Assembly: GCF_004917075.1 (NCBI RefSeq) | Contig: NZ_SSYB01000001.1 | Span: 1,099,478-1,163,477 of the forward strand | Origin: Geomonas edaphica | Lineage (GTDB): Bacteria; Desulfobacterota; Desulfuromonadia; Geobacterales; Geobacteraceae | Length of the DNA stretch: 64,000 nt | Direction of reading: 5' to 3' | Part shown: positions 9,621 through 19,766 of the stretch, piece by piece | Position numbering within the stretch: the first letter of the stretch is position 1 | Layout of the letters: each line of letters starts with the position of its first letter | Program-made: the position numbers and the translations under genes | Notes under the pieces: model-generated | What the model saw: the letters and a program-made list of their open reading frames with translations, nothing else | Database searches by the model: none | What the model was told of the DNA's origin: nothing

Positions 9621-10178
9621 TTAGACCTCCATCACCTCTTTTTCCTTGTGAGCCAGCACTTCTTCGACCTTGGAAACGTACTTGTTGGTCCCGTCCTGGA
9701 CATCCTTCTCGGCGCGTTTCAGGTCGTCCTCGGAGATCTGCTTGTCCTTCTCGAGCTTCTTCAGCTTGTCGATGGCGTCGCGGCGGATGTTCCTGAGCGC
9801 CACCTTGGCTTCCTCGGCGTCGCGCTTCAGCTGCTTCACGATGTCCTTGCGGCGCTCCTCGGTGAGGGGCGGAAGGCAGAGGCGGATCACCTTGCCGTCG
9901 TTGGCCGGGGTGAGCCCGAGGTTCGCGTTCATGATCGCCTTCTCGATGGGACCGATCATCTTGTTGTCCCACGGCTGGATCGTGATGGTCCTGGCCTCGG
10001 GGACGGAAAGAGTCGCCACCTGGTTGATCGGGGAGAGCATCCCGTAGGAGTCCACCTTGACGTCCTCCAGAAGCGAGGTGCTGGCGCGCCCGGTGCGGAC
10101 CTTCTGGTAGTCCTTCCTGAGGGAATCTATGCTCTTGTCCATATGGACGTTCATGTCGGCAATGACATCCTTGATCAT
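9621..10178 (-). CDS. frr: Ribosome recycling factor
   Basis: Splits post-termination ribosomes together with EF-G. The 185 residues match RRF: LRKDYQKVRTGRAS near the N-terminus, DSYGMLSPINQVA, and KDIVKQLKRDAEEAKVALRNIRRDA in the long three-helix bundle. It begins one base after the pyrH stop, so the two are almost certainly co-translated. Confidence 0.97.
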   Translation of the reverse strand: MIKDVIADMNVHMDKSIDSLRKDYQKVRTGRASTSLLEDVKVDSYGMLSPINQVATLSVPEARTITIQPWDNKMIGPIEKAIMNANLGLTPANDGKVIRLCLPPLTEERRKDIVKQLKRDAEEAKVALRNIRRDAIDKLKKLEKDKQISEDDLKRAEKDVQDGTNKYVSKVEEVLAHKEKEVMEV

Positions 10179-10179
10179 G

Positions 10180-11057
<878 letters not shown>

Positions 11058-11069
11058 CTTTGGGACGTG

Positions 11070-11720
11070 TTACACGCCGGCCGCCGCGGCGACCTCTGCC
11101 GCGAAGTCGCTCTCCTTCTTGGCGAGCCCTTCGCCAAGTACGAACTTGGTGAAGCGGCGGATGCTCATGTTCTCGCCGATGGAAGCGATGGTCTCGTTCA
11201 GGAAGGTCTGGATGGTCTTGTCCGGGTCCTTCACGTAGGCCTGCTCGAGGAGACAGATGTCGCCGTAGAACTTGTTGATCTGGCCTTCGAGGATCTTCTC
11301 GATGATGGCCGCCGGCTTGCCGCTCTCTTTGGCCTTCTCGCGGTAGATCGCCTTCTCGCGCTCGATCAGCTCTTCGGGCACTTCCTCACGACGCACGTAA
11401 AGCGGGGAGGCCGCTGCGATGTGCATCGCGATGTCCTTCACGAAGTTCTGGAAGTTATCGTTCTTGGCGACGAAGTCGGTCTCGCAGTTGACCTCAACCA
11501 GGACGCCGATCTTGCCGCCTGCGTGGATGTAGGAACCAACCATGCCCTCGGTCGCTGCGCGGCCGGCCTTCTTGGATGCGGCGGCCAGGCCCTTGGTACG
11601 CAGGTAGTCGATCGCCTTCTCATGATCGCCGTCGGTCTCGGTAAGAGCCTTCTTGCAGTCCATGAGGCCTGCGCCGGTTGCTTTCCTCAGTTCGTTTACC
11701 TGTGCAGCTGTAATGCTCAC
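11070..11720 (-). CDS. tsf: Translation elongation factor Ts
   Basis: Guanine-nucleotide exchange factor for EF-Tu. The 216-residue protein has the N-terminal UBA-like domain ([19 protein letters not shown]) and the core TDFVAKN motif. The start is a GTG at 11720, placed five bases after GGAGGAT; a farther start at 11744 is not supported. The protein is the short form lacking the long second coiled-coil seen in E. coli. It follows rpsB after a gap containing a GC-rich hairpin without a T run. Confidence 0.96.
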   Translation of the reverse strand: MSITAAQVNELRKATGAGLMDCKKALTETDGDHEKAIDYLRTKGLAAASKKAGRAATEGMVGSYIHAGGKIGVLVEVNCETDFVAKNDNFQNFVKDIAMHIAAASPLYVRREEVPEELIEREKAIYREKAKESGKPAAIIEKILEGQINKFYGDICLLEQAYVKDPDKTIQTFLNETIASIGENMSIRRFTKFVLGEGLAKKESDFAAEVAAAAGV

Positions 11721-11817
11721 GTTATCCTCCACAGTAGCCCGCACCGGTTTCGGCGCGGGCTTCTTAGTGATGTAGATTTTTTAAAAAGGTGATGCCGGTA
11801 CGGTGACCGAAGGAGCC

Positions 11818-12585
11818 TTAGGCTTCTGCGGGGGTTTCTTCGGCAACCTCGCCCTCGGTGAAGGCCACTTCTTCCTCAGCGCCGGTCTGGAGACGGGCGT
11901 TGCGAGCCTGGGCACCTTCGAGGACGGCGTCAGCCATCTTGCTGGTCAGCAGACGAATGGCGCGGATTGCGTCGTCGTTGCCCGGGATGACGTAGTCGAT
12001 GTTGTCCGGATCGCAGTTGGTGTCGACGATGGCGACGACCGGGATGCCCAGCTTCTTCGCCTCGGATACCGCGATCTCCTCGTTTTTCGGGTCAACCACG
12101 AAGAGCATGCCCGGGGTCCTGCCCATACCCTTGATGCCGCCCAGGGTCTTCTCGAGCTTCTCGCGCTCTTTGCCGAGCTTCAGCTGCTCTTTCTTGGTGT
12201 ACGCCTCGATGGTGCCGTCGGCGATCATGCTGTCAAGACGCTTGAGACGGTCGATGCTCTGCTTCACGGTGGAGAAGTTGGTGAGCATGCCGCCGAGCCA
12301 GCGGTCGTTGACGTAGAACTGCCCGCAACGCTGTGCCTCTTCAGCCACGGAATCCTGAGCCTGCTTCTTGGTGCCGACGAAGAGGACGGTCTCGCCAGCC
12401 TGCGCCATTTCGGTCACGAAGCTGTAAGCGTTTTTGAAGAGCCTGACGGTCTTCTGCAGGTCGATGATGTAGATCCCGTTACGAGCGCCGAAGATGTACG
12501 GCTTCATTTTCGGGTTCCACCTCTTGGTCTGGTGTCCGAAGTGGACGCCGGCTTCGAGCAGTTCTTTCATGGTGATGTTCGACAT
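11818..12585 (-). CDS. rpsB: 30S ribosomal protein S2
   Basis: Component of the 30S subunit. The 255 residues show [29 protein letters not shown]-type and [12 protein letters not shown] motifs and an acidic C-terminal tail. First gene of the rpsB-tsf-pyrH-frr cluster, preceded by a strong promoter at 12694-12722. Confidence 0.97.
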   Translation of the reverse strand: MSNITMKELLEAGVHFGHQTKRWNPKMKPYIFGARNGIYIIDLQKTVRLFKNAYSFVTEMAQAGETVLFVGTKKQAQDSVAEEAQRCGQFYVNDRWLGGMLTNFSTVKQSIDRLKRLDSMIADGTIEAYTKKEQLKLGKEREKLEKTLGGIKGMGRTPGMLFVVDPKNEEIAVSEAKKLGIPVVAIVDTNCDPDNIDYVIPGNDDAIRAIRLLTSKMADAVLEGAQARNARLQTGAEEEVAFTEGEVAEETPAEA

Positions 12586-12693
12586 TTTTACATTCTCCTT
12601 TTGGTTTTCCCTCCGCCACCAGTTAATGCCGGAACCCGCGAGCGGGCACCACCGACACGACTGTGATGGCGTGTGAATTTTGAACAGCGAACT

Positions 12694-12722
12694 TATATAG
12701 CACAGGGGAGAAATGAAGGCAA
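12694..12722 (-). promoter_or_regulatory. Promoter of rpsB
   Basis: On the minus strand TTGCCT (12722-12717), a 17-base spacer and TATATA (12699-12694), with an extended TG one base before the -10. The leader to rpsB is about 100 bases, long enough to hold an S2-binding autoregulatory structure, which I could not identify. Confidence 0.75.
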
Positions 12723-12736
12723 GACCAAAACCATGT

Positions 12737-12946
12737 CACGAAGAGCCGCAAAGCCGCAAAGAACGACAGACATAAGCCGGGCAAAACTAGAGGCAGGTAC
12801 AACAGCAAAAATCGTTAACGCAAAGACGCGAAGGCGCTGAGACGCAAAGGATGAGGCTGAAAGTTTTTTTGCATTTGCATTTACCTTGTCGTTCATGGTC
12901 TTTGTCTTTCTCTTTGCGCCTTTGCGGCTTCGCGTCTTTGCGTTAG
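12737..12946. repeat. CGCAAAG-type heptad repeat region with 18-bp inverted arms
   Basis: Clusters of degenerate 7-mers (CGCAAAG) at 12737-12763 and 12816-12851, and the same repeat in opposite orientation at 12911-12946. TAACGCAAAGACGCGAAG at 12816-12833 is perfectly complementary to 12928-12945. The same type of repeat recurs at 54583-54616. It lies between rpsB and ilvY and is not coding. Confidence 0.8.
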
Positions 12947-12957
12947 TGGTTTTAAGC

Positions 12958-13848
12958 TCAAGCCGCCATCGACCGCTCCTCAGCCAGTTGCCAGAAAGCC
13001 TTCACGCTTGCCCGCTGCAGGTTTCTTTTGCTGGTGCAAAGCCCGACCTGGTACGGCTTCAACACAGGAGCGTCCTGGAGCACTACTACCTCATCGCGGA
13101 AGGGACTGCGCTCAAGCACAAGCTGCGGGACGATGCCCACGCCGCAGCCAAGACGTACCATGGCGATGATCGCCTCGTTCCCTGAGACCTCTGAGGTGAT
13201 ATTGGGGGTGATGCGATGCTCCTTTAGCCACTGATCCAGACGTCGACGCGAGAGGCCGGTTTGCGGCAGCACGAGCGGAGCGCGGGAAAGGTCGAGCCGA
13301 TCGCCGGGAACCGGCACCTCGGCCGCTCCTGCAACACGTGGGGCGATGAAGATAAGCGGTATGGTAACGATAGGGAGGAACTCGATGTTTGGGCGTGTTC
13401 CATCCGGGAACGCCGCCACAGCGAGGTCGATTTCCCCGCTTTGTACCTGGGCCACAGCCTGTTCCGCGGCGCCAGTTCTCAACTCAAGTTGCACCTCCGG
13501 GTACCGCTCCCTGAAAGATTCCAGAAGTTCCGGGAGGAGACTGTAGACAGCGGTGATGGAAGCGTATATGGAAAGGGAGCCGGTGACAGCCTGCTCATTG
13601 CGGATCGACGAGCGGAGGCTTTGCCATTCGTTGAGGCAAAGGCGCGCGTAAGCCTTTAGGCGCTCCCCCGCAGGCGACAAGGTGACCGTGCGGTTATCGC
13701 GCAAGAAGAGCGGTTGTTCCAGCTTTTCCTCCATGCGCTGGATGGTGCGAGTAAGCGCCGAGGGGCTCAAGTTGCACGCCTGGCTCGCGCGGCCGAAATG
13801 CTTCAGCTCCGCCAGGGTAAGAAATATTTCGAGTTCCCGCAGATCCAT
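12958..13848 (-). CDS. ilvY: LysR-type regulator of ilvC (IlvY)
   Basis: Predicted activator of ilvC that responds to acetolactate/acetohydroxybutyrate. The 296-residue protein has an N-terminal winged HTH (MDLRELEIFLTLAELKHFGRASQACNLSPSALTRTI) and a two-lobed effector domain ending near residue 290. Divergent placement from ilvC is the classic ilvYC arrangement. The ATG at 13848 has AAGGAG upstream; the in-frame start at 13896 would put 16 residues before the HTH. The name rests on context plus family similarity. Confidence 0.9.
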   Translation of the reverse strand: MDLRELEIFLTLAELKHFGRASQACNLSPSALTRTIQRMEEKLEQPLFLRDNRTVTLSPAGERLKAYARLCLNEWQSLRSSIRNEQAVTGSLSIYASITAVYSLLPELLESFRERYPEVQLELRTGAAEQAVAQVQSGEIDLAVAAFPDGTRPNIEFLPIVTIPLIFIAPRVAGAAEVPVPGDRLDLSRAPLVLPQTGLSRRRLDQWLKEHRITPNITSEVSGNEAIIAMVRLGCGVGIVPQLVLERSPFRDEVVVLQDAPVLKPYQVGLCTSKRNLQRASVKAFWQLAEERSMAA

Positions 13849-13918
13849 AAAAGTCTCCTTCTTCTTCTCCATCCACGGCGTCCGCAAGGCACACAAGGTC
13901 CATCACCACGCGCCTTCA

Positions 13919-13964
13919 TTGCGTTACACGCAACACAATATGCACAACAAATCAATTTACGCAA
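13919..13964. promoter_or_regulatory. Probable IlvY operator in the ilvY-ilvC intergenic region
   Basis: TTGCGT (13919-13924) and ACGCAA (13928-13933) form a palindrome with a 3-base spacer, and a further ACGCAA half-site lies at 13959-13964, about three helical turns away. Tandem palindromes are characteristic of ilvYC control in enterobacteria; assignment here is inference. Confidence 0.65.
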
Positions 13965-14039
13965 TGTTAAATATGGTATACAGTCAGCACACTTTCAGAC
14001 TTGTAACCACACCAGCAATATAATCAGGAGGAGAAAACG

Positions 14040-15512
14040 ATGGGACAGAACTATTTCAACACCCTGCCGCTGCGCCGTCAGCTGCAGGAACTGGGGACCT
14101 GCCGCTTCATGGACGCATCCGAATTCGCCAACGGCTGCGAGTACGTGAAAGGCAAGAAGATCGTCATCGTCGGTTGCGGCGCACAGGGTCTCAACCAGGG
14201 CCTCAACATGCGCGACAGCGGGCTTGACGTCTCCTACGCCCTCAGGAAAGACGCCATCGAGCAAAAGCGTCAGTCCTACGTAAACGCCTCGGACAACGGC
14301 TTCAAGGTTGGCACCTACGAGGAACTCCTCCCCACCGCCGACATCGTCATGAACCTTACCCCGGACAAGCAGCACACCAAGGTGGTGGAAACCGTCATCC
14401 CCTTCATGAAGCAAGGCGCCGTGTTTAGCTACGCCCACGGCTTCAACATCGTCGAGGAAGGCACCCAGATCCGCAAGGACCTGACCGTCGTCATGGTAGC
14501 ACCGAAGTGCCCGGGTTCCGAGGTGCGCGCCGAGTACAAACGCGGCTTCGGCGTTCCGACCCTCATCGCGGTGCACGGCGAGAACGACCCCAAGGGTGAC
14601 GGCCTCGAAATCGCAAAGGCCATCGCCTCCGCACAGGGCGGCGACCGTGCCGGCGTTCTCGAGTCCTCCTTCGTCGCCGAAGTGAAGTCAGACCTCATGG
14701 GTGAGCAGACCATCCTCTGCGGCATGCTGCAGGCGGGCGCGCTCCTTTGCTTCGACAAGATGGTCGGAAACGGCATCGGCGCCCCTTACGCCGTAAAGCT
14801 CATCCAGTTCGGCTGGGAGACCATCACCGAGGCACTGAAGCACGGCGGCATCACCAACATGATGGATCGCCTCTCCAACCCGGCCAAACTCGTTGCCTTC
14901 AAGCTCGCCAGCGAACTTAAGGACATCATGCGTCCGCTGTTCCAGAAGCACATGGACGACATCATGAGCGGCGAGTTTTCCAGCACCATGATGCAGGACT
15001 GGGCCAACGACGACGTGAAGCTCCTCACCTGGCGCGAAGAGACCGGGAAGACCACCTTCGAGCAGACCGAAGCTGCCGGCGAGATCTCCGAGCAGGAGTA
15101 CTTCGACAAGGCGATCCTCATGGTCGCCATGGTGAAGGCAGGCGTCGAGCTCGCCTTTGAGACCATGGTCGAGACCGGCATCGAACCGGAGAGCGCCTAC
15201 TACGAGTCGCTGCACGAGACCCCGCTCATCGCCAACACCATCGCCAGGAAGAAGCTGTACGAGATGAACCGCGTCATCTCCGACACCGCTGAGTACGGCT
15301 GCTACCTCTTCTCGCACGCCTGCGTACCGCTTCTGAAGCCCTTCATGGCAAAGGTCGGCACCGACGTGATCGGCAAAGGTCTCGACGTGAAGGACAACAG
15401 CGTCGACAACCAGCTTCTGGTCGCGGTGAACGCTGAAATCCGCAACCACCTCGTCGAGGAAGTCGGTGCCGAACTGCGCGCCGCCATGACCGGCATGCAG
15501 AAGATCGTTTAA
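14040..15512 (+). CDS. ilvC: Ketol-acid reductoisomerase, class II
   Basis: Second common enzyme of Val/Ile synthesis; isomerises and reduces acetolactate with NADPH and Mg. At 490 residues it is the long (class II, E. coli/plant-type) form with a duplicated C-terminal knotted domain, not the 330-residue class I enzyme. The Rossmann motif is [20 protein letters not shown] (about residues 42-61). GGAGGAG precedes the ATG. It is divergent from ilvY, with operator repeats between them, and ends at a strong terminator. Separate placement from ilvDBN is consistent with substrate-inducible control. Confidence 0.97.
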   Translation: MGQNYFNTLPLRRQLQELGTCRFMDASEFANGCEYVKGKKIVIVGCGAQGLNQGLNMRDSGLDVSYALRKDAIEQKRQSYVNASDNGFKVGTYEELLPTADIVMNLTPDKQHTKVVETVIPFMKQGAVFSYAHGFNIVEEGTQIRKDLTVVMVAPKCPGSEVRAEYKRGFGVPTLIAVHGENDPKGDGLEIAKAIASAQGGDRAGVLESSFVAEVKSDLMGEQTILCGMLQAGALLCFDKMVGNGIGAPYAVKLIQFGWETITEALKHGGITNMMDRLSNPAKLVAFKLASELKDIMRPLFQKHMDDIMSGEFSSTMMQDWANDDVKLLTWREETGKTTFEQTEAAGEISEQEYFDKAILMVAMVKAGVELAFETMVETGIEPESAYYESLHETPLIANTIARKKLYEMNRVISDTAEYGCYLFSHACVPLLKPFMAKVGTDVIGKGLDVKDNSVDNQLLVAVNAEIRNHLVEEVGAELRAAMTGMQKIV

Positions 15513-15530
15513 GAGATCACCGCCGCAGAC

Positions 15531-15563
15531 AAAAAAGGCGCTCCATATGGAGCGCCTTTTTTA
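15531..15563. terminator. Bidirectional terminator between ilvC and the hydrolase gene
   Basis: A perfect stem GGCGCTCCATATGGAGCGCC has A6 before it and T6 after it, so it works in both directions for the two convergent genes. Confidence 0.92.
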
Positions 15564-15589
15564 TTGCGCACAGAAACATCGCCCCCCTA

Positions 15590-16438
15590 TCAGACCCCAG
15601 TTATCTTGGGGGGCGCATGCACGGCCTCAAGCAGGGTACTCAGCAGGTAGACCATCGGTTTAATGACGGTCTCGTCACTCCAGTAGGCGGCATGGTTGCC
15701 CGGGTTCCAGGAGGTGAGGATGTTACCTACGCTCACCTCGATGTCCTCGTTCACCGCCGCGGCATAGCCCGTGCCGAGGGGCTTCAGCGGCCAGCCGAGC
15801 ACGTCGTCGGAATCGTAGAGGTTCAACCACTTCGCTTTTTTTCTAAGCAGCTCAGGAAGGGTTGGCGGCGGGAACTCGATGCAGGCGGGATTCTCGTGTA
15901 CGACACAGAAAAGCGGAATGGTACTCCCCAAAGTAACCATGCCGGAAAGCGTCTCCATCCGCTCGAACGGCGTAGCTCCGTAGCGCTCCCGTCCATACCC
16001 CATCTGCCTGTCCCAGATATAGTCGCTCATGAACAGTGATCCGAGGGAGTGGGCAACTACGACAAGCGGTTTGTCGTCGTCGCCAAGCTTCACGCGCAGC
16101 TGTTTAACCGCATCATGGATAAGGCCATGAATCGTGTGGTAAAACCCGCCCGACCTGCCGCTTTGGCTGTGGTAGGCGCTCACGGTACCAAAGGCGCTCA
16201 GGAAGAACTTGCGCAGCTTGGCCCAGTTCAGGTCGTTGTTCGCGGCAAGGTCCACCCAGAGTTGGTGTTCCCGCGCCGAGAGCAGCGGTGCCCAATACAC
16301 CCCATGCCAGGCTATCTCTTCACGATTCAGGCCGCGTCCCGCAATCCGTTCGCGCAGTTCATGTACCGTATCGTGCGCAAAATCGTCGGACATCGTCCCC
16401 ATTCCATGCACAAGCAATACGCCGAGCTTCTTATCCAT
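15590..16438 (-). CDS. Alpha/beta-hydrolase-fold protein
   Basis: Predicted serine hydrolase of 282 residues with unknown substrate. The N-terminus MDKKLGVLLVHGMGT holds the oxyanion-type HG motif and VVVAHSLGSLF the nucleophile-elbow serine (about residue 134). A histidine near the C-terminus (WNPGNHAAYW) may complete the triad. No signal peptide is visible. The ATG at 16438 has GGAGG upstream. It stands alone, convergent with ilvC. Similar proteins are annotated only as hydrolases or lipase-like; I do not assign a reaction. Confidence 0.8.
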   Translation of the reverse strand: MDKKLGVLLVHGMGTMSDDFAHDTVHELRERIAGRGLNREEIAWHGVYWAPLLSAREHQLWVDLAANNDLNWAKLRKFFLSAFGTVSAYHSQSGRSGGFYHTIHGLIHDAVKQLRVKLGDDDKPLVVVAHSLGSLFMSDYIWDRQMGYGRERYGATPFERMETLSGMVTLGSTIPLFCVVHENPACIEFPPPTLPELLRKKAKWLNLYDSDDVLGWPLKPLGTGYAAAVNEDIEVSVGNILTSWNPGNHAAYWSDETVIKPMVYLLSTLLEAVHAPPKITGV

Positions 16439-16670
16439 GTTCGCCTCCTGTAGCCTAGAAGTTTCCAGCCCTCGTCCCACGCCAAACACATAAACTACAG
16501 CTAATGGGTGCAAACAAATATAACTGGATAATCAGCCTGTGCAAGCAGAGCCGAAACAAGACCCATGGTGCGGTCTGCACTAGAGGGGAGGCGCCAGAAA
16601 AAGACTTGTTATTCAGAAAGGAAAAAAGTAGTCTGCCGGGAGCAAAAGGATCCCTCTAAGGAGTCATTAC

Positions 16671-17444
16671 ATGAACCAAGTACTGAAACACCTCTTCCTG
16701 CTGCTTATGTTCGCCGTCTTGACCGCTCATCAGGCCGGCGCGGCGGACACCGCCCGGAAAGAGATCCCCCTTTCCGGCAAGGTCCTGGAGACCATGGACG
16801 GCGGGGGATACACCTACCTGCTGTTGCAAAACGGACCGGAAAGGGTGTGGGTGGCGATACCGCTAAGCAAGATCACCGTGGGACAGCAGCTTACCCTCAC
16901 CCCGGGCTTCGCCATGAAGAACTTCAGCAGCAAGGCTCTCAACCGCAAGTTCGACCAGGTCATCTTTTCGGCGGGGCCGAGCGATGCGAAGAAGATGCAA
17001 CTGAGCCCGTCCGCCATAAAGGCGCTGCACCAGGGCGTTCCCGGTGCGCCCGGTGGGCAGCAGGAGCAAGCGACTAAAGAAAAAGCAACCACCCAGGCAG
17101 CTAAACCAGTTCCCAAGAGCCAGAAAGTCACCAAGGCAAAGGGTGCCAATGCATACACCATCGCCGAAGTGTTCGCCAAGAGTAAGAAACTCGAAAAGAA
17201 ACAGGTGGTGATCAAAGGCCGCGTCGTGAACGTCGCGGAGAAGATCATGAAGAAGAACTGGATTCACCTGGAGGACGGCACCGGCTCCAAGGCCAAGAAA
17301 ACCGACAACCTCGTGGTGACTTCGAAAGAACTGCCAAAAGTGGGAGATGTGGTGACCATCACAGGCACCCTCTACAACAACCTCGACTTCGGTTCGGGCT
17401 ACCGTTACAAGGTCCTGATTCAGGACGCGAAGCTGAAAAAGTAA
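16671..17444 (+). CDS. Exported OB-fold protein
   Basis: 257 residues with a clear signal peptide (hydrophobic about 7-20, cleavage near HQAGAADT). Two segments follow, joined by a Lys/Ala/Gln-rich linker (about 120-155). The first (residues 30-105) and especially the second (VVIKGRVVNVAEKIMKKNWIHLEDG) resemble the NrfJ-like periplasmic OB-fold nucleotide/heme-associated family. Ribosome site AAGGAG is 8 bases upstream. Single-gene unit; role unknown. Such proteins often accompany cytochrome genes, but none is adjacent here. Confidence 0.75.
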   Translation: MNQVLKHLFLLLMFAVLTAHQAGAADTARKEIPLSGKVLETMDGGGYTYLLLQNGPERVWVAIPLSKITVGQQLTLTPGFAMKNFSSKALNRKFDQVIFSAGPSDAKKMQLSPSAIKALHQGVPGAPGGQQEQATKEKATTQAAKPVPKSQKVTKAKGANAYTIAEVFAKSKKLEKKQVVIKGRVVNVAEKIMKKNWIHLEDGTGSKAKKTDNLVVTSKELPKVGDVVTITGTLYNNLDFGSGYRYKVLIQDAKLKK

Positions 17445-17455
17445 TTACCTGCAAG

Positions 17456-17521
17456 ACATCCCTTCTCCCACCGAACCTGAGCGCCGTAGCGCTTCGGCCC
17501 ACGAGGGGGGAGAAGGGATGT
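17456..17521. terminator. Large stem-loop between convergent genes
   Basis: ACATCCCTTCTCCC (17456-17469) pairs with 17508-17521, enclosing a smaller internal hairpin. There is little T-richness after either side, so terminator function is probable but not certain; it could also be a dispersed repeat. Confidence 0.55.
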
Positions 17522-17530
17522 TCCCATCCC

Positions 17531-17917
17531 CTACCCTCGCCTGCTTCTCACTTCTTCGTTGAACTTCTGCATGTTGCCGCTCAACTCTCCGGTCAAGGCA
17601 TGATAGTCGTCTATCGCCCGTCCCAGTAGAAATTCCGCCTCGCTGCGCACATCCATGTGCACGAAGAGGTCGGTCTCGTGCGCTGGACGACTTTCCCCAC
17701 GGGCCGAGGCCCGTGCCGGCCGGAAGAGATTCAGCACAGAGCGGAAAGGCGTTTCTTTTTCGCCGGCACCGATCTGCAACAACTGCCCAAGTATCTCCTC
17801 TGCGGCACCAGCCAGGGTGATGACACTGAAGAGATCCTTCTTGGCGAAGTACAGAAGCAACGCCGTCTCCAACTGACGCAACGCGATCTCCTGTTTGTGA
17901 TGTTTTTCGATATTCAC
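17531..17917 (-). CDS. Hypothetical protein, possibly HEPN-like helical
   Basis: Small 128-residue protein predicted to be all-helical (EIALRQLETALLLYFAKKDLFSVITLAGAAEEILGQLL, then a C-terminal helix). The alternating pattern of the first two helices resembles HEPN-type folds, but I see no RNase Rx4-6H motif, so no activity is assigned. A GTG start at 17917 follows GGGGGGA closely; a TTG at 17929 is the alternative. Likely monocistronic and convergent with the OB-fold gene. Confidence 0.6.
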   Translation of the reverse strand: MNIEKHHKQEIALRQLETALLLYFAKKDLFSVITLAGAAEEILGQLLQIGAGEKETPFRSVLNLFRPARASARGESRPAHETDLFVHMDVRSEAEFLLGRAIDDYHALTGELSGNMQKFNEEVRSRRG

Positions 17918-17992
17918 GGGTCCCCCCAATGTGCAGCGCAGGTACGGGCGGGCGATGATCTCCAGTAGCGCGCGACCATAACGGCTATCTTC

Positions 17993-18033
17993 AAAATAAA
18001 AAGGGCCGCTCTCACAGGAGGCGGCCCTTTATT
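17993..18033 (-). terminator. Intrinsic terminator after rplI
   Basis: On the minus strand AAAGGGCCGCC...GCGGCCCTTTTTATTTT forms a stem followed by T's; it closes the rpsF-rpsR-DUF2232-rplI operon. Confidence 0.9.
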
Positions 18034-18063
18034 ATTACAGATAGGTTCGGCTTTGCAGCGGGC

Positions 18064-18507
18064 CTAGGCCTTGGTGACCACGACCTTCAGGTTGGCCGCA
18101 ACTTCCGGGTGCAGCTTAACGATGGCGGTGAACTCGCCCAGATGCTTGATCGGCTCGTCAAGCACGATGCGCTTGCGATCGATTTCCACGCCCTTCGCCT
18201 TCAGCTGCTCGGCGAGTTCCATGTTGGTGACTGCGCCGAAAAGCTTGTCGTCCGCACCGGCCTGGTGTGCCAGGTTGAGGGTGATTGCCTCGATCTTGGC
18301 GCCAAGCTGTTTGGCAGCTTCGAGAACCTTGTTTTTCTTGTATTCGAGGTGACGCTTGGCGTGCTCGAGCGCCTTGGCGTTCTTCTCGGTAGCCTCGATG
18401 GCGAACCCTTTCGGGAGCAGGTAGTTCCTTGCGTAGCCCGGGGCTACCTTGACGATGTCGCCGATGTGACCGAGGTTTTCAACGTTTTCCTTGAGAATCA
18501 ACTTCAT
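18064..18507 (-). CDS. rplI: 50S ribosomal protein L9
   Basis: Two-domain L9 of 147 residues: N-terminal MKLILKENVENLGHIGDIVKVAPGYARNYLLPKG, a long connecting helix (about 41-74), and the C-terminal domain. The last gene of the S6 operon; length normal. Confidence 0.97.
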   Translation of the reverse strand: MKLILKENVENLGHIGDIVKVAPGYARNYLLPKGFAIEATEKNAKALEHAKRHLEYKKNKVLEAAKQLGAKIEAITLNLAHQAGADDKLFGAVTNMELAEQLKAKGVEIDRKRIVLDEPIKHLGEFTAIVKLHPEVAANLKVVVTKA

Positions 18508-18530
18508 GTGTTGCCTCCTAGCCTGATTAG

Positions 18531-19484
18531 TTACAGGTTTTCCTGTTTATTGGGGGACCTGAAGTCCGCCCAGAGATCGAATATCCCAAGCGCCGCGATT
18601 GCCAGCACCATCATGGGCTGGAAAACGAGGAGCAGGGTTGCCAACAATCTGATGAAGACCGGTACCGCCAGCTTCTGAAAGAAGAAGCTGATGATGGCGA
18701 GCCCCTGGGTCGAGTACAACGCACCCAGAACGATCAGTACGTTCAAGGCGGAGAGGTGCACTATGTTCTCAGGGACCAGCACGCAAAACCCGGCCGCGAT
18801 AAGCAGCCAGACAAGCGGCTCCGGATTTTTGTACTTCTTGAAGTCACCGACTTGCAGCGGCATTCCCATGCGCGAAGCGATGCCCGCTACGAGCAAAAGG
18901 TTCATGCATGCGATGACCCCGTAGGCCACGGTGACCATGGCCGGATAGATGGTTACCACCAACTGCCCCGCCTGGTGCATCGAGTCGTTGAGCGCTTTCA
19001 GATCATCACCCTTGACTCCCGCTTTCTCGTAAAGAAGCGCAGTCTGGTTGATGCTGTTTTGCACTCCCTTGGTGATCTTCGCCTGCAGGTCGGCGCCGGT
19101 AGCGAGACCGTAGACGACGGCTGCAGCCAGCAACACGGAGACGTTGACCGCCACAGCGTAGATCACCGAGCGGGCCCCACCTTTACCGCGGGCGAGGAAC
19201 TCGGGAAGCGCCATGGAAAGCACACCGGCCTGCAAAAGGTAGATCGCGGTGGCCGCCGGATCGGCAATCGCCAAAAGAAGCGCGCAGCTTCCGATGACGA
19301 CACCGAGACCAGTTCCCCTCCCCCGCTTCAAAGTGTAGAAAACGGCTGGAGCGGAGGCGAAAAGCCCGGGGATCATGCCGACCACGGGGAGGTAGACGAA
19401 AGCAAGGAAGAGCGTTACCGTGGCAACGCTCCCCTTGATCACATCAAAAACCTTACCCTGCGGAGGGTTCACCGGTAGCGGCAT
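18531..19484 (-). CDS. DUF2232 multi-pass membrane protein
   Basis: 317-residue polytopic membrane protein (about eight hydrophobic segments) of the DUF2232/YybS type, possibly related to small-molecule transport components but with no established function. It starts on the base after the rpsR stop codon, so it is translationally coupled to rpsR and lies between rpsR and rplI. This placement is common in deltaproteobacteria and firmicutes. Confidence 0.85.
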   Translation of the reverse strand: MPLPVNPPQGKVFDVIKGSVATVTLFLAFVYLPVVGMIPGLFASAPAVFYTLKRGRGTGLGVVIGSCALLLAIADPAATAIYLLQAGVLSMALPEFLARGKGGARSVIYAVAVNVSVLLAAAVVYGLATGADLQAKITKGVQNSINQTALLYEKAGVKGDDLKALNDSMHQAGQLVVTIYPAMVTVAYGVIACMNLLLVAGIASRMGMPLQVGDFKKYKNPEPLVWLLIAAGFCVLVPENIVHLSALNVLIVLGALYSTQGLAIISFFFQKLAVPVFIRLLATLLLVFQPMMVLAIAALGIFDLWADFRSPNKQENL

Positions 19485-19763
19485 TTACGCGGTCGCGTGG
19501 CTGCCTGCGATCGGGAGCAGCGCGATGTTCCTGGCGCGCTTGATCGCCTCGGTGATTTCCCTCTGGTGCTTGGAGCAGTTACCGGAGATACGACGCGGGA
19601 TGATCTTGCCGCGCTCGGACACGAAGTAACGAAGGGTACGGGGATCCTTGTAATCGATGCTAACCTGCTTGTCTGCGCAGAAACGGCAGACCTTGCGACG
19701 CTGGAACGGACGCTTCTTCCTCGGCCCGCTGCTGGTTCTCTGGGGTGCTCTTTCGTCAGCCAT
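19485..19763 (-). CDS. rpsR: 30S ribosomal protein S18
   Basis: 92 residues with a basic N-terminus, [17 protein letters not shown] and [13 protein letters not shown]. It retains four cysteine/histidine positions of the zinc-type S18 (C+ form: CRFC and C...H). Co-operonic with rpsF; no ssb gene lies between them. Confidence 0.97.
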   Translation of the reverse strand: MADERAPQRTSSGPRKKRPFQRRKVCRFCADKQVSIDYKDPRTLRYFVSERGKIIPRRISGNCSKHQREITEAIKRARNIALLPIAGSHATA

Positions 19764-19766
19764 CTT

